From Chara braunii (Eukaryota; Streptophyta; Charophyceae; Charales; Characeae), in the NCBI GenBank assembly GCA_003427395.1, contig BFEA01000350.1, forward strand, positions 426,370-480,010: a stretch of DNA of 53,641 bases, in the 5' to 3' direction. Positions 42,296 to 53,572 of this stretch are shown piece after piece. A program made the position numbers and the translations under genes. Position 1 is the first letter of the stretch, and every line of letters begins with the position of its first letter. Under the pieces are notes generated by a model. The model did no database searches and was not told the origin of the DNA. It was given only the letters and a program-made list of their open reading frames with translations.

Positions 42296-43195
42296 GGCCT
42301 GTCACACCCCTACGACGCCGCGTCCCAAAACAGAACGGGGCGAGGTTTTTAAGAAAAACAGGTAAATAAAAATTATATAAAAGCACGGGCAGCTCAGGCG
42401 TGGTCGTGGAAACAGTTTGTAATTGCACTCCACGCAATCTGCGAATACAACACTCCCCCACGCGTTCCTACCGCAGTCCCACGTCCCAAGACAGGACGTA
42501 ATGGACAGGACAGGAAATGGAAAGTAACGTCGGGGAAACGCGGGGCGCTGACACCTTGCCAGTCCTGCGGATCGGGCCCGCCGCCGCACTCATAAGCAAA
42601 ACCGAGGGGGATAGCCCCACAGGACCCTCAACCCTTCGGTTTTCTTCCACGCCGCTCTGCTACTGCCGCACCAGCGTCCGCTGGCCTCGATCCCCGAACC
42701 TCCGTATTGTCAACCCACTGCCGTAACCCATAGGGCTAAGCCCAAACCTGGCACCAACAGGCACATACCTCCTAATAGAGAGGTCGTCCCCGACTCTTAG
42801 GGCCAAGGGACCGCCCTGGCCGCCTCTCGGTCCGCGCCTGTACGCATGGCCACCGAAATACTTGTGTCGGCCCACCGGATGCCGCGGCTACCCCTATTTG
42901 GCCGTATCCATCACTGTCGATGTCGTCGCCCTCACACACGCGCTCGCCTCGGTCAGACAAACCAATCAACAAAAAATATCTCAAATTCCTATTTGATGAA
43001 AAATAAAATAAATATTAATAATATTATTAACCAAACGACCGATGTCCGCGCCGGCTTTATGATAAAAAACAAAACAGAATCACGCGTGCCTTAAACCTGC
43101 GCGCCCACGCACTCTTTACTCTAGTCAACCAACCAGTCAACGTGAAAATTACAGACGCGGCCGCGCCTAGCGCGGTATACTTAAACTTTAAACCA
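42296..43195. other. No gene seen; AT-rich patch
   Basis: Mixed frames without domains (minus 42772-42984 and others). AT-rich AATAAATATTAATAATATTATT at about 43005-43027. Confidence 0.35.
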
Positions 43196-43300
43196 AACTA
43201 TTTTCTGTCGTTTGCAAAAACCAGGGCGGATACCCTTGTATGGGTATTCGCGCCGACAACGTCGACAGTAGAGACGATAAGTTAAAACAGCACGCCTATG
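43196..43300 (-). other. LTR-like block, inverted relative of 3.9 kb
   Basis: Contains ACCCTTGTATGGGTA and GTCGAC blocks in the same relative order as 3895-3960 when reverse-complemented. Extent uncertain. Confidence 0.35.
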
Positions 43301-43439
43301 TGATTTAAAGATATAATGATGCGCACGCTGCTAGGCGGAAATTGTATAGGGGTGAGATAGTATGGAAATGACCGGGCTATCGAGTATGATCATCGATTGA
43401 GCATGAGCATAAATAGAGTTAAATTCAGTTAACTATCCC

Positions 43440-44360
43440 AACTCAGGTCCGAGCTTGTAATAGGATGACCCCACGAGAGTTATCCTACTACTACCCGAAT
43501 GACTTCGAATACCACTCGCTTTGATCAAGCGACATGACGACCCCACGGGAGCCTCCCATAACCTGATTCAATGTTAAATAGACAGATCGTTAGTAATTAC
43601 TTATGCCATCCATCAATTACACCCAAACAAGTAGTAGGGTTATTCACATGAGAGTATCCCTCTACTGTCCAAACACAATCTCCTCATTCCTTTCATCGAT
43701 AGTTGATCCCCAAATCAAGCAAGTATTAAGATAACCCTACAAGAGTCATCCTACTACCAGTTTGATGTGTAGGAGATCAGTCAAAACAACTTTTAGTTAA
43801 GTTGTTCTGATCGTCCACCTATCTTGCCTATGCGTCGTGTATGAGCAAGAGGCATGCCGACTCCACAAGAGTCCTCACTCCTCTTGTCAAATGACTTTCA
43901 GTTAGTGGAGAAAATAGTTTGTATGAAACTATTTCCTCGCCCCTTTCACAATACCAAGTAGATCATTCAGTCAGAGATAAGGTAGTTCTCACGGGAAACC
44001 CTCGTTCCACACCTTTCAATCAGGCGGATCGTCCTAGACTTAGGAGTTCTTGTACTCACGCGGTGAGTACTTAATTCCCTTCCAAGTCTAGTCCGCTAGG
44101 TGAGTAGGAGAGCCCCACGGGAACTTCCTACTACCTTTGCTTATGTTAGTCGTCCTAGCCTAGAAGCCTTGTACTCCACGGGAGTACCGGATTACCTCTT
44201 AGATCTAGTTTCGTAACGTAACAGAGAAGACGCACGGCATCTTCCCGTTACCAACGTCGAAGTGAGACAGACACTTCACCTGATCATTACTTAGTCGGGT
44301 GCAGGCAGTATCACATGACTTACCTCAGTCAGTTTGTGCAAGCAACGTGACGACTCCGCG
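43440..44360 (-). repeat. Hairpin array class A, reverse orientation
   Basis: About eleven short hairpins with CCACGGG / CCACGAG-type apices, the reverse complement of the CCCGTGG motif at 14-15.8 kb. Examples: ATGACCCCACGAGAGTTATCC near 43464 (parts ATGACC / GAGTTAT), TTGTACTCCACGGGAGTACC near 44171, and GAAGACGCACGGCATCTTC near 44227. Stems vary between copies. Three more possible members lie at 46383-46530. Confidence 0.7.
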
Positions 44361-44960
44361 GGAAAATCTATCACACAAAGAGCAAACGTCCGTCATAAAC
44401 GTACAACTTCTACATGACTAAGGAGATACTGACAAGGAAAGTAGTATGAAAGCAAAGTTCACTTAAGTTAGTGTACATCACCTAAAAATAAACAGAACAG
44501 TCAGTCACACGTCTGTCCCTCCTCGACTCTTTGAAAATTTATGAGAGCCAATTAGAATCATTAACCTCTTAACAACTTAAGTTGACAGACGCGCCTACAC
44601 AAACAAATGACCCAAGTACGCAAACAAAAGGAAGGATCCAGCATACGCAGATACCTCCCTCAAATCGTTAACCTAACTTCTACCTACTATGTAAGAGCAT
44701 TACATTCACTAGTTGTATCTTTGACATAGACTCCTAACTATCATATACCCTAGTCCGTTCTTTAAGGACATTCGTAAGTATTTGAAGTCCCGGACAATGC
44801 GATTATGTTCGCATTGTTGGTGTGACTTCGCACTCCTGCATGTACTATTCTTAGTGTCTGGTCCAACGGTAATTCAACTCACGTGTCACAAGCTATATTA
44901 GCTTATCTAAAGGTTGTCGTCTAGCGAGGACTTCAATTTACAAAACCCAGGTCCATTTGC
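44361..44960. other. No gene seen
   Basis: AT-rich, no coding frame longer than background, no repeat noted. Confidence 0.4.
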
Positions 44961-44968
44961 ATAGGACC

Positions 44969-45017
44969 GCGACAGACAACCGAAGGTCCCCGGCAGACAA
45001 CCGAAGGTCCCCGACAA
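44969..45017. repeat. Short tandem duplication
   Basis: GACAGACAACCGAAGGTCCC and GCAGACAACCGAAGGTCCC directly adjacent, unit about 24 bp. Confidence 0.7.
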
Positions 45018-45029
45018 CGACGCCACCTG

Positions 45030-45262
45030 TCCCGCGCGGTGGTCTCGCGCCCTGCTGAAGAGCGTTGAACTTTACGGTCGTGTCACGCAGGTTGTTTTGT
45101 TGAAAAGAACTACAAGTCACCACTCCGACCGTGCGCGCGTGCTATACCTCTCACGACGCCCTACGACAGGCCGGGACGTCGTGAGGTACAACTCACCTTT
45201 ACCCGGGGGGCTGTCACCACCCTATGATAGGCGTATCCCTGTTGAGCTATCGGCCCACATCC
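45030..45262 (-). repeat. SINE-like repeat, family B, copy 4
   Basis: Reverse complement of the 17094-17330 copy: A-box TAGCTCAACAGG (complement 45238-45249), GGATACGCCTATC, and TGTACCTCACGACGTCCCGGCC. About 75-80% alike by eye. Confidence 0.6.
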
Positions 45263-46991
45263 GAAGGCTTTTACATGCCTTTGTAGAGGTAGGTCGACCG
45301 AGGGCGTTTTCTCGATCGCCATAACATAGGTATGCGCGTGGTTGAACGCCTAAGACTGACCAGTTTACGTGTCGGACATTAGGATGCTGATCTTCCGGAC
45401 CGACTTACAATTCAGGTCGACTTAACTGACGATCTTTCTCGCATACCACATCCTATTTTATCTGAACTTATCCCGTAAATGATATATATATTATATAAGT
45501 CCCTCCAAAATAGATATATTCATAACAAATATAGTTCAAAGGCTGAGACTGAAAAGGCAAGGAGATGTCTTTGACAATTTTACACAAACAGAGACAAACG
45601 TCAGAATGAACGAAGCTTTGACTTTGAAAGAGAAACAATCAATAGGCTATTGGCCTTTGAGCAAACATCACAGATAAAAGTAGGCTCATGGCCTGTCAAA
45701 TATGCATCAAAAATAAAAGATATGTTCATGGTTTTTCAAAGAAACACGATATGAATAAGACTCTTTCGCCTTTGCCAATTGTCGTAATCTATTCAACATC
45801 AAAGGGGTAAAAGTTGGAAACCCAAACCAAATGTACAAAGGTTACGAGTCGACGAAATGTCTGAGTCGAGGCTCAGGTAAGCATAAGCAATGCGAGTTGA
45901 GTGAATTGCACGTGGTTGGTCGTCTTACTGACTTGCAGACAAAACAAAAGCATTTCGCAATCCTAACAAAGTCAACCATTTATTTACTTCCATACACATT
46001 ACACCTACGCTTCCAAACCTTTCAACCAAACATTCTTTTTTCGACTTAGTCATTTCGAGGACCTCTTTTGATTAAACACAGACCCTTAGGACAATGACCC
46101 GAAAATGAGAAATGTCATTTAGTGCAGAGGTAGATGCAAAGTGTGGGTGTGGAAGGTGAGTGAGGGTTGAGTTGGTGAACCAACCTGTTACCATAAGGCA
46201 ACAGCATGCAGTCTTCTATAGACTCATAACGAGTCTCTTTGATTAAAATGGTCTGCAAATACACACACGTCACAAGATCTCAACACCTCCCTCACTATCG
46301 CCCTATACGAAGTTCAGCGATGTGAACTTCAATTCTATAAGTGGACTATAATATAGTTTGATCAAATATAAGTATGAAGTAAGAAGACTCTGACAGAAGC
46401 CTTCGTCTCGTACTTACTCAAGCAGTAGGATAACTCAGACATGAGTATCATACCCATTGTTTTTAGTCTAACTGGTTTAGACTTAGACAGACTATGGGAT
46501 GACCCGCACAGGAGTACCCCACTTCTAGTCTGTCGACCTAATTATCTAAGATATGTATGCATGTAGAGGCAAGTAACAAGATGTTCCTCAGACTGAAGCC
46601 TTATCCTATCACCCGTCCTACATACATACGTCAATCGATCTATAAAGCAGCAGAGGGTGAATAAAAACAAGAGTGTATAGGATGGGAATGAGAATTGATT
46701 TCACCTGTCTTCTTATTTCATATTTTTTTTTTTATTCTCCTCATCCTTTTCTCCTTATCTCCTTCTTGATTCCCTATTCTAACTTCTTCCTTTTTTTCTT
46801 CTCTCTACCTTTTCATATCATCCTCCATGTTCTTCGCCTAGATGGCCTTGTGTGCACTTACACTTGCTCTAGGCCAGTGTGGACGAAGTCGACCATGACT
46901 CTAGCTAGGTACGGGTTCACATGCACATGTCTGATTGTGCTAGCATTCAAGTGAGAACAAACGGTATAGGCAATGAAATGGTAACAACAAC
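45263..46991. other. AT-rich, no gene; weak hairpins at 46.4-46.5 kb
   Basis: ATATATATTATATA near 45483-45498. Three possible hairpin-array class A members (GAAGACTCTG...CTTCGTC near 46385, ATAACTCAGACATGAGTATC near 46431, GGGATGACCCGCACAGGAGTACCCC near 46496, motif ends only). No supported ORF. Confidence 0.4.
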
Positions 46992-46992
46992 A

Positions 46993-47041
<49 letters not shown>
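46992..47041. repeat. (AAT)n microsatellite
   Basis: Uninterrupted AAT repeat, i.e. (ATT)n on the minus strand. Confidence 0.95.
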
Positions 47042-47042
<1 letters not shown>

Positions 47043-48231
47043 AAGAAAATGAATGAAAGTGATACATAAAAGTCTAAGTTACAATCAATCACACAGAAGT
47101 CCAGACGGTCGTTTAACGAGTAGAGATCTGAAATGCACTAAGATTTCATTCAAATGAGAGCGCCAACGTTCAAACCCTTTAGGTCATATCCTTGCGGTAT
47201 TTGATGCCGCTCTTTTCTACCTAGCGTGTTGCAGTCCACCTATGACTCCCTGCGCCTTGTTGTGTTGTTGTGCCTCACACCACTCAACCCCTGTGCGTAC
47301 CCCAGCCAACGTTGAATCATGCAGACACTTACGTTGTCTTGCATGAGCGCATCTGCATCGGCTATCTAGGCCACAATGCCCTGGACCGGTTGGCCTCCTC
47401 CCTATATGGGAGCTGTTGCTGCCGCTGGACTGTCGGGGCTTGGTTGTGGAAGTGTTTAGTAGCTTCGGGTTGGGCCCAGTGTATGCGTCCAGGCTCGTTT
47501 CAATAGTTCAGGGTCTGGGCCCACTACAGTTGGGCGCACCTAAGGTTATTCAGGCCCTGAATATTTGTTTGCGTTTTCTATTGGCCTGCGGGGCGGACAT
47601 GACGATTATGTTGCATTCTCATTTGGTCTGCGGCCACTTAGATATGTGTCAGCCCCACACTGCGCGTGCCCAGGGTGCAACAACCCACATCCCGGGCTCG
47701 GCCGCCTGACGCAGCTGCTTTTTCTTAAAGAGCCGAAGGTGAGGCTCAGGATGCAGTCTGTAGGGAAATGGTCAAATGGGCAGTCCTACACAGTCCGGTC
47801 TACAATACACAGTCTCGGTCTCATTCCATCAAGCCAGCAAGTACTTTGCGGGACTGTGTGCACCTCGGGCCTACCGTTCCAACGCAAAATTTTGACGACC
47901 TAGAGTATAATCAAGAGGCAGCGTTCAGAAGTTCATTCATTCTGCATGTGAGTGATGCGGAATCACTGCCTGCATGTCTGTCTATCGTTGTCTGTGTCTG
48001 TCAATTCTGTCTGTCCGTCTGTCTGTTCGTTTGTCTGCCTGTATGTCTGTCTGTTGTTGTCTGTCTGTTTTTATGCAGGTACCCAAACAATATCGGGATC
48101 AAGCGGAGTCTGCAACTGTACACAGTCCAATTCCTCGACCCCGAGTCAATCTGTATGACTGTGGGTAGGAGACCCGAGGCCAGACTACCTCGTTAAACAC
48201 TACATATGGCCCGGTCTTCCAGGAGGTCAAC
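47042..48231 (-). repeat. Inverted relative of the 9.5-10.9 kb repeat block
   Basis: GGACTGTGTGCACC near 47852 and the GTCTGTCTGTT-rich tract at 47968-48075 are the reverse complements of blocks at 10607 and 10680-10850. No domain in any frame, including 47565-48196. Confidence 0.45.
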
Positions 48232-48430
48232 ATTCAGTCCTGTTATGCTGCCTTGACGTTGGCTTGACGCTGGCTGTGCGCTGGTACTGTGAACGGCGAC
48301 GTAGGACTGTGGCCGCATGCTGACCCGGCGCTGCTGAGCGCCAGCCTCCGGTGACATGGCACGTGCCATCTATACTCATTTTTAATATGGCGCATGCCAT
48401 CTGTCTGTATTGCTGTTGTGGTGCAACGAC
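48232..48430 (-). repeat. Inverted copy of 35021-35230
   Basis: Includes GCATGCTGACC, GCGCTGCTGAGCGCCAGCCTCCGGTGAC (parts), GGCACGTGCCA and the mirrored TTGCTGTTGTGGTGC. About 90% alike by eye over 200 bp. Confidence 0.8.
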
Positions 48431-49099
48431 CTGCATAAAAATTCGTGTGTTGTGCTGCCAAGACACGAAGATTAGAAATCAAGAAAATAAGAGAAAGACG
48501 AGAAGAGAAATTATCTGAATAGGTTTATTGACTTCATAGAGGAGGAGAAAGATTAAAGGAGGAAGAAAAGAAAGTGAAGAGAAAGAAGAATTGTATAAGG
48601 TTGTACGTTATCAGGGTCACTAGCACAAACATACAATCTCCAACAGATGATTCGTAAAAACCAGAGAAAATAAAATCTCTGGTTTGCATGAAATATTAAG
48701 ATAATTCAAAAAAAGTTTTTTTTCGAAGGCGGTCGGTACACTCTCATTCAGCGTGAACGAGAAGGCAGCTGAAATACGAAAAAAAAATACAATTAGCAAA
48801 AGTGTGATCAGGGGCTTGTATTTTAAAAAGAAAAAAACACAAAATAACAGTCATCCGGTACACTTAAACCTGAGCAAACTGGAAAGACACAAATTTTCGT
48901 CATTTTTTCTGTCCCGTCTTACGACCAAATTCGACCACACTGAAATCAAACTTTTTTACGGAGTTTAGTTTTTAACAAATCTAAGGTTTACGAAAGAACG
49001 TAAAATTTATCCCCTAAAAGTCGTAAAAACTTCAAGAGATAAAAAAACATGGATAAAAGTCTTCAAAGTGTACTGGTGTTTATTCAAATGTTTTTTTTA
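48431..49099. other. No gene seen
   Basis: AT-rich; frames without domains (48753-48968). Poly-A/T rich patches near 48716 and 48780. Confidence 0.4.
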
Positions 49100-49629
49100 G
49101 ATAAAAAAGTGGGATATAGCCATATAATGTCGAAGTCCAGCGTCGAAACATTTGTACAGTTCCTCGATTGCTCACATGCGATTGCTAAGAAATGCAGTTG
49201 TTTCTGAGAGTCGAAAATCAGACTTTGTGCACAAGAGACTACTAACATGAAACTTTCGTACGAAGTGTTTTTTTTGCCAATCATCGCTTCAGAATATAAT
49301 ATTTTATGCCTTTAAGTTTTTAGCCCTATACCGATGATTTATTCTCACCGAATCATTTAGTTGAAAGATAAATTCGTAAAGTATTGGAATTGGATTTTTC
49401 CTCCCTTTTTTTAATTGTTACAGCCCTATAACATTGTTATCCATGTGGAAGGTTTTTGTGCCAATGAATTAATCAAACGATGAGCACACGAAAAAATCCT
49501 GAAAGTCGGAAATAAAACAAGGTGCACATCAGACTAATAATATGTTTCTTTAATGTGATGTGTTTTTCTTTTCAGTATATGTTATTTCTGAATTTAATAT
49601 TATCTGTATTAGATGTTAGAGCCCTATAG
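49100..49629. repeat. Tandem repeat of about 300 bp, two diverged units
   Basis: 49195-49331 and 49498-49627 share GAGAGTCG/GAAAGTCGG, TGTGCACA, AGACTA, GAAGTGTTTTT/TGATGTGTTTTT, TTTAATATT/ATATAATATT and end in AGCCCTATA. The unit ends recur at about 49323, 49422 and 49618. Confidence 0.55.
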
Positions 49630-49736
49630 TGTTCCCCCGAATAAAGTGTACGGTCATTGTGGTTGTATTTGGGGTGTCTTTCAGTCTAAATACAACTCTA
49701 ATGATTGTGCATTGTATTCGGGGGAAGACTATAGTA
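49622..49736. repeat. Foldback element, about 110 bp
   Basis: CTATAGTGTTCCCCCGAATA at the left pairs with TATTCGGGGGAAGACTATAG at the right; inner arms TTGTATTT / AAATACAA continue the stem to a ~17-nt loop. Its left end overlaps the AGCCCTATA of the tandem unit. Confidence 0.75.
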
Positions 49737-49804
49737 ACATGCTCACATTTCATTAGTGTCGAAGACAGATTAAACTGACTACCTAGTGTCGGTAAACACT
49801 CACA

Positions 49805-50096
49805 GGTCTTGAACTTCTGCTCTGACTCAAGACTTGACCTCTGAGGTCAAGTCTTGAGTCTAAGTCCCAAAAGGCAGGTTCGAAAGACCACTGCAGCAGG
49901 GGTCACGTCTGTTCGGCATAGTCGAAGGTCGCAGGCCCAGTTGGTCTCAGTCCCAAAGGTAACGTCGCAGGTGAGTCAGACCAGAAGTCCAAAAGGCAGG
50001 CCCGAAAGGTCACAGCATCAGGGGTCACGTCTGTTCAACTTCTGCTGTGGCCTTTCGGGCCTGCCTTTTGGACTTCAAGTCTGACTCGCCTGCGAT
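49805..50096. repeat. Palindromic repeat cluster, part 1
   Basis: A long imperfect hairpin at 49965-50096: left arm TCGCAGGTGAGTCAGACC then AAGTCCAAAAGGCAGGCCCG, right arm its reverse complement ending TCTGACTCGCCTGCGA, with a ~20-nt spacer. Further single arms lie at 49830-49960. Same family as 51508-52560. Confidence 0.85.
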
Positions 50097-50327
50097 GTTT
50101 ACAAATTCAAAAATTATAATTTACTGAATTGGAATAAATAGAAATAGATAAATCAAATCAATAAACATATGTAATACATAAAATTAGAATTACATGAATA
50201 TGATAAAATTAAAATGACATATTTGTCAAAATTTTGAAGGAATCATAGATTTTTAAAAATATTATTTTCTTGAATATTTTTTGTTTTAAATAGATATATT
50301 TTTTTATTGTGAATCAAATGTCTTGAT

Positions 50328-50331
<4 letters not shown>

Positions 50332-50392
<61 letters not shown>

Positions 50393-50394
50393 TT
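50332..50394. repeat. (ATT)n microsatellite
   Basis: Uninterrupted ATT repeat in an AT-rich stretch. Confidence 0.95.
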
Positions 50395-50603
50395 CTTTAT
50401 TTTACCAAATGAAACTTGAGGCCGGGGACCTCACAATTCAATCTGGAAGCAACCTCGGAAGCATTGTATTATTTCCCAACTTCGCATGATTTGTTATTCC
50501 ATTACTTCCTAGTAGCGAAAAAAAAAAATCACATTGTAAGATGGTTTTATTGTTTGTTTTTCTTTTCCAATCTTTTTTTAAGGGCCCAGTGCCCAAGGCT
50601 TTA

Positions 50604-50689
<86 letters not shown>

Positions 50690-51042
50690 GTAAAGATATA
50701 TAACTATATATATATACATAGGCAGAGAGGGAGAAGATATATATATATATATATATGACATACCTTTCTTTGTTTCGTGGATGTTTTGTTGGCTTGTGAT
50801 GGAGTGTGAACCGACAGTCTGTATAGTTTTCCATCTGGTGTGGGTGAGTGATAGTCTAGTTTGATTTTGGTTAAGGTAGATTATCATTTACAGTGTAATC
50901 AGTGAGGGGATTCTGCAGACTGTTGAGGGTTCAGCCTCCTAATGAGCCTGTGAAACTCCGACGAAACAGTTTATTACAACCCCTCGTTTGTTGTCCTCTT
51001 CTCTCTCTCTGCCTACCGTTTACCACACAGTTCTGTTTGTGA

Positions 51043-51077
<35 letters not shown>

Positions 51078-51089
51078 TATATATCTATG

Positions 51090-51149
<60 letters not shown>

Positions 51150-51507
51150 TGTAAATATATATATAATGTTACGTTAGTACATATCATCCATTAATTATGA
51201 TATATATATGCATATATCATGAATCATATTATATCGTTTATAAACGTTAGGACAAACTCTGAGATCTTCTAAATCGCTAGCATAGGTTCGAATCCTAAGG
51301 GGCGTATTGAGAAAAATTGTTCTTTCATATCATTTTTTTGTAAAAACATATTACTTTGACCTCTCTATTGACTCAAGGAAGAATATATGTATACATATAA
51401 ACGGAAAATAAATCTAAAATAGACAACAATGTAGATTTATTTCTATTCAAATTGAAAAAGAAGAGATTGTTTAGTTTATGTATTTTCAATTGAGTTTATG
51501 GTCATAA
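50395..51507. other. AT-rich DNA with (AT)n microsatellites
   Basis: (AT)n at 50605-50684, short runs around 50705-50757, and a cluster at 51044-51172 with single interruptions. No gene. Confidence 0.85.
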
Positions 51508-52560
51508 ACTCAAGTCTGCTGAACAGACATGACCCCTGCTACTGTGGCCTTTCGGGCCTGCCTTTTGGACATCTGGTCTGACTCAAGACTTACTCTCAGT
51601 CCCAGAGGTCAAGTCTTGAGTCGGACCAGACGTCGAAAAGGCATGCCCGAAAGGCCACAGCAGCAGGGGTTTGAACAGACGGACCCCTGCTGCTGTGGCC
51701 TTTCGGGCCTGCCTTTAGGACTTCTGGTCCGACTCAAGTCTGCTGAACAGACGTAAACCTTGCTACTGTGGCCTTTCGGGCCTCCCTTTTGGACTTCGGG
51801 TCTGACTCAAGACTTACTCTCAGTCCGAGAGGTCAAGTCTTGAGTCAGACCAGAAGTCCAAAAAGTACGCCCGAAAGGCCACAGCGGCAGGGGTCACGTC
51901 TGTTCAGTTACCCCTGCTGCTGTGGCCTTTCGGGCCTGCCTTTTGGACTTCTGGTCCGACTTAAGAGTTAGTCCCAGTCCCAGGGGTCAAGTGCTGAGTC
52001 AGACTAGAAGTCGAAAAGGCAGGCTCGATAAGCCACAGCAACAGGGGTCACGTCCATTCAGCAGATAGTAAAAGGTCGCAGACCCAGTTGGTGTCAGTCC
52101 CAGAGTTAAAGGTCGCAGGCCCAGTTAGTGTCAGCCCCAGAGGTAAGGTCTCGAGTCAGACCGGAAGTCCAAAAGGCAGGCCCGAAAGGCCACAGCAGCA
52201 GGGGTCTGAACATACGTGACCCCTGCTGCTGTGGCCTTTCGGGCCTGCCTTTAGGACTTCTGATCTGACTCAAGTCTGCTGAACAGACGTGACCCCTGCT
52301 ACTGTGGCCTTTCGGGCCTGCCTTTTAGACTTCGGGTCTGACTCAAGGCTTACTCTCAATCCCAGAGGTCAAGTCTTGAGTCAGACTAGAAGTCCAAAAG
52401 GTAGGCCCAAAAGGCCACAGCAGCAGTGGTCACGTCTGTTCAGTTACCCTTGCTGCTGTGGGCTTTCGGGCCTACCTTTTGGACTTCTGGTCCGACTCAA
52501 GAGTTAGTCCTAGTCCCAGGGGTCAAGTGCTGAGTCAGACCAGAAATCGAAAAGGCAGGC
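51508..52560. repeat. Palindromic repeat cluster, part 2
   Basis: Consecutive hairpins of one sequence: 51615-51670 with 51683-51738; about 51838-51894 with 51910-51966; about 52152-52205 with 52217-52272; about 52368-52430 with 52446-52502. Arm core: GGCAGGCCCGAAAGGCCACA and its complement. Spacers of 12-16 nt carry a conserved CACGTCTGTTCAG or its complement CTGAACAGACGTG. A second palindrome (GACTCAAGACTT ... AAGTCTTGAGTC) joins neighbouring units. Confidence 0.9.
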
Positions 52561-53048
52561 CGCCAGACACATTTGAGTTCGAGGCTGGCCGAGGCAGACC
52601 AGTCCAGCATTATAAAAGACTGGTCAGCCTCCCATTTCGGCAGATGCTCATTCGCATGAGAGTGTGGATTCCAAAGTGCGAGTGCGCTTGTACGAGCGAG
52701 AGAGACAGAGTTGTGCTCCGCCAGAGATCTGAGCGAGTTGCGCTCTGCCAGAGATTTGAGGGAGTTGCGCATGCGACCTGTCTCTTTTGCTGACGTAACA
52801 CTGGCCACGCTATGTACATAAGGTGACTGGTTGCGATAAGGAGGAGGATCATGATCTGTGGCAGAGTAAGGAGCGGGTTACTTACCTGAGATTGACGTCG
52901 ATACTGTTCCTTACTGATTGTCTTCGTTGTCTCCATGGGAGAATAGTGCCACGTGACACTTCTGTGTGATCCGGACTTGTCAGGCTTGTTGTCGGGTCCT
53001 AGATCTCTCTCTCTCTCTCTCTCTCCCCCCACGCCCCCCTCCCCCCCC
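52561..53048. other. No gene; donor-like site and CT tract
   Basis: A minus-strand donor-like CAG/GTAAGT at about 52878-52888 ends an exon-like METTKTISKEQ stretch (minus), similar to TTKTISMVG at 19960. (CT)n at 53003-53024 and a C run at 53037-53048. Confidence 0.4.
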
Positions 53049-53435
53049 ATGGCCCATACGTTTGAATCTTGGGAGAGGAGGATGATCGATGATGCGGACT
53101 TGTCATCATCATCTTGCGACGAATGGTGGGTGGAAGAGCATGCACGTCCGTGCTGCAAGGAGAGTCGAAAGAGAAGGAGGAAGGTATCTCCTGAGACCAG
53201 GAGATTCATGGAGAAGGAGAAGAAAGACTTGGAGGATCTGATCCTCTACATCCGGCAGTTAGACGAAGAGGATGAATGCCGGAAGACGGAACAGCGAAAG
53301 GAGAGAGCCGCCGGCACATCAGTCGGCGCATCAACAGAAGACACCAAGGATGACGAGGCAAGAGAGAGGGAGAGAGAGACAGAAAGAGAGAGAGAGAACG
53401 AGAGAGAGAGAGAGAAAGGAAGACAAAGAGAATGA
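53049..53435 (+). CDS. Short hypothetical reading frame, charged
   Basis: An ATG at 53049 opens a 128-codon frame to TGA at 53433-53435. It begins MAHTFESWERRMID, contains a Cys/Trp patch (SCDEWWVEEHARPCC), a basic cluster (RKRRRK) and an acidic amphipathic helix (KDLEDLILYIRQLDEEDE), and runs into GA-repeat-encoded Arg/Glu. The non-repeat part has balanced composition, unlike the surrounding repeat frames, and could be an exon or a small nuclear protein. A stop-free extension upstream of the ATG is low complexity, which is why I chose this start. No family recognised. Confidence 0.35.
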   Translation: MAHTFESWERRMIDDADLSSSSCDEWWVEEHARPCCKESRKRRRKVSPETRRFMEKEKKDLEDLILYIRQLDEEDECRKTEQRKERAAGTSVGASTEDTKDDEARERERETERERENEREREKGRQRE

Positions 53436-53570
53436 GAGAGAGAAAGAGTAACCCCACAGGTGGGGTGTTTTTGGCACGTGGCAGGCACGCAGACCAACAC
53501 ATGAGACCGTCCACGTCAGAATCCGGATCGCTCGCCGGAAAAGGTTCCTTGCCACGCGAGCGAGCGAGCG

Positions 53571-53572
<2 letters not shown>

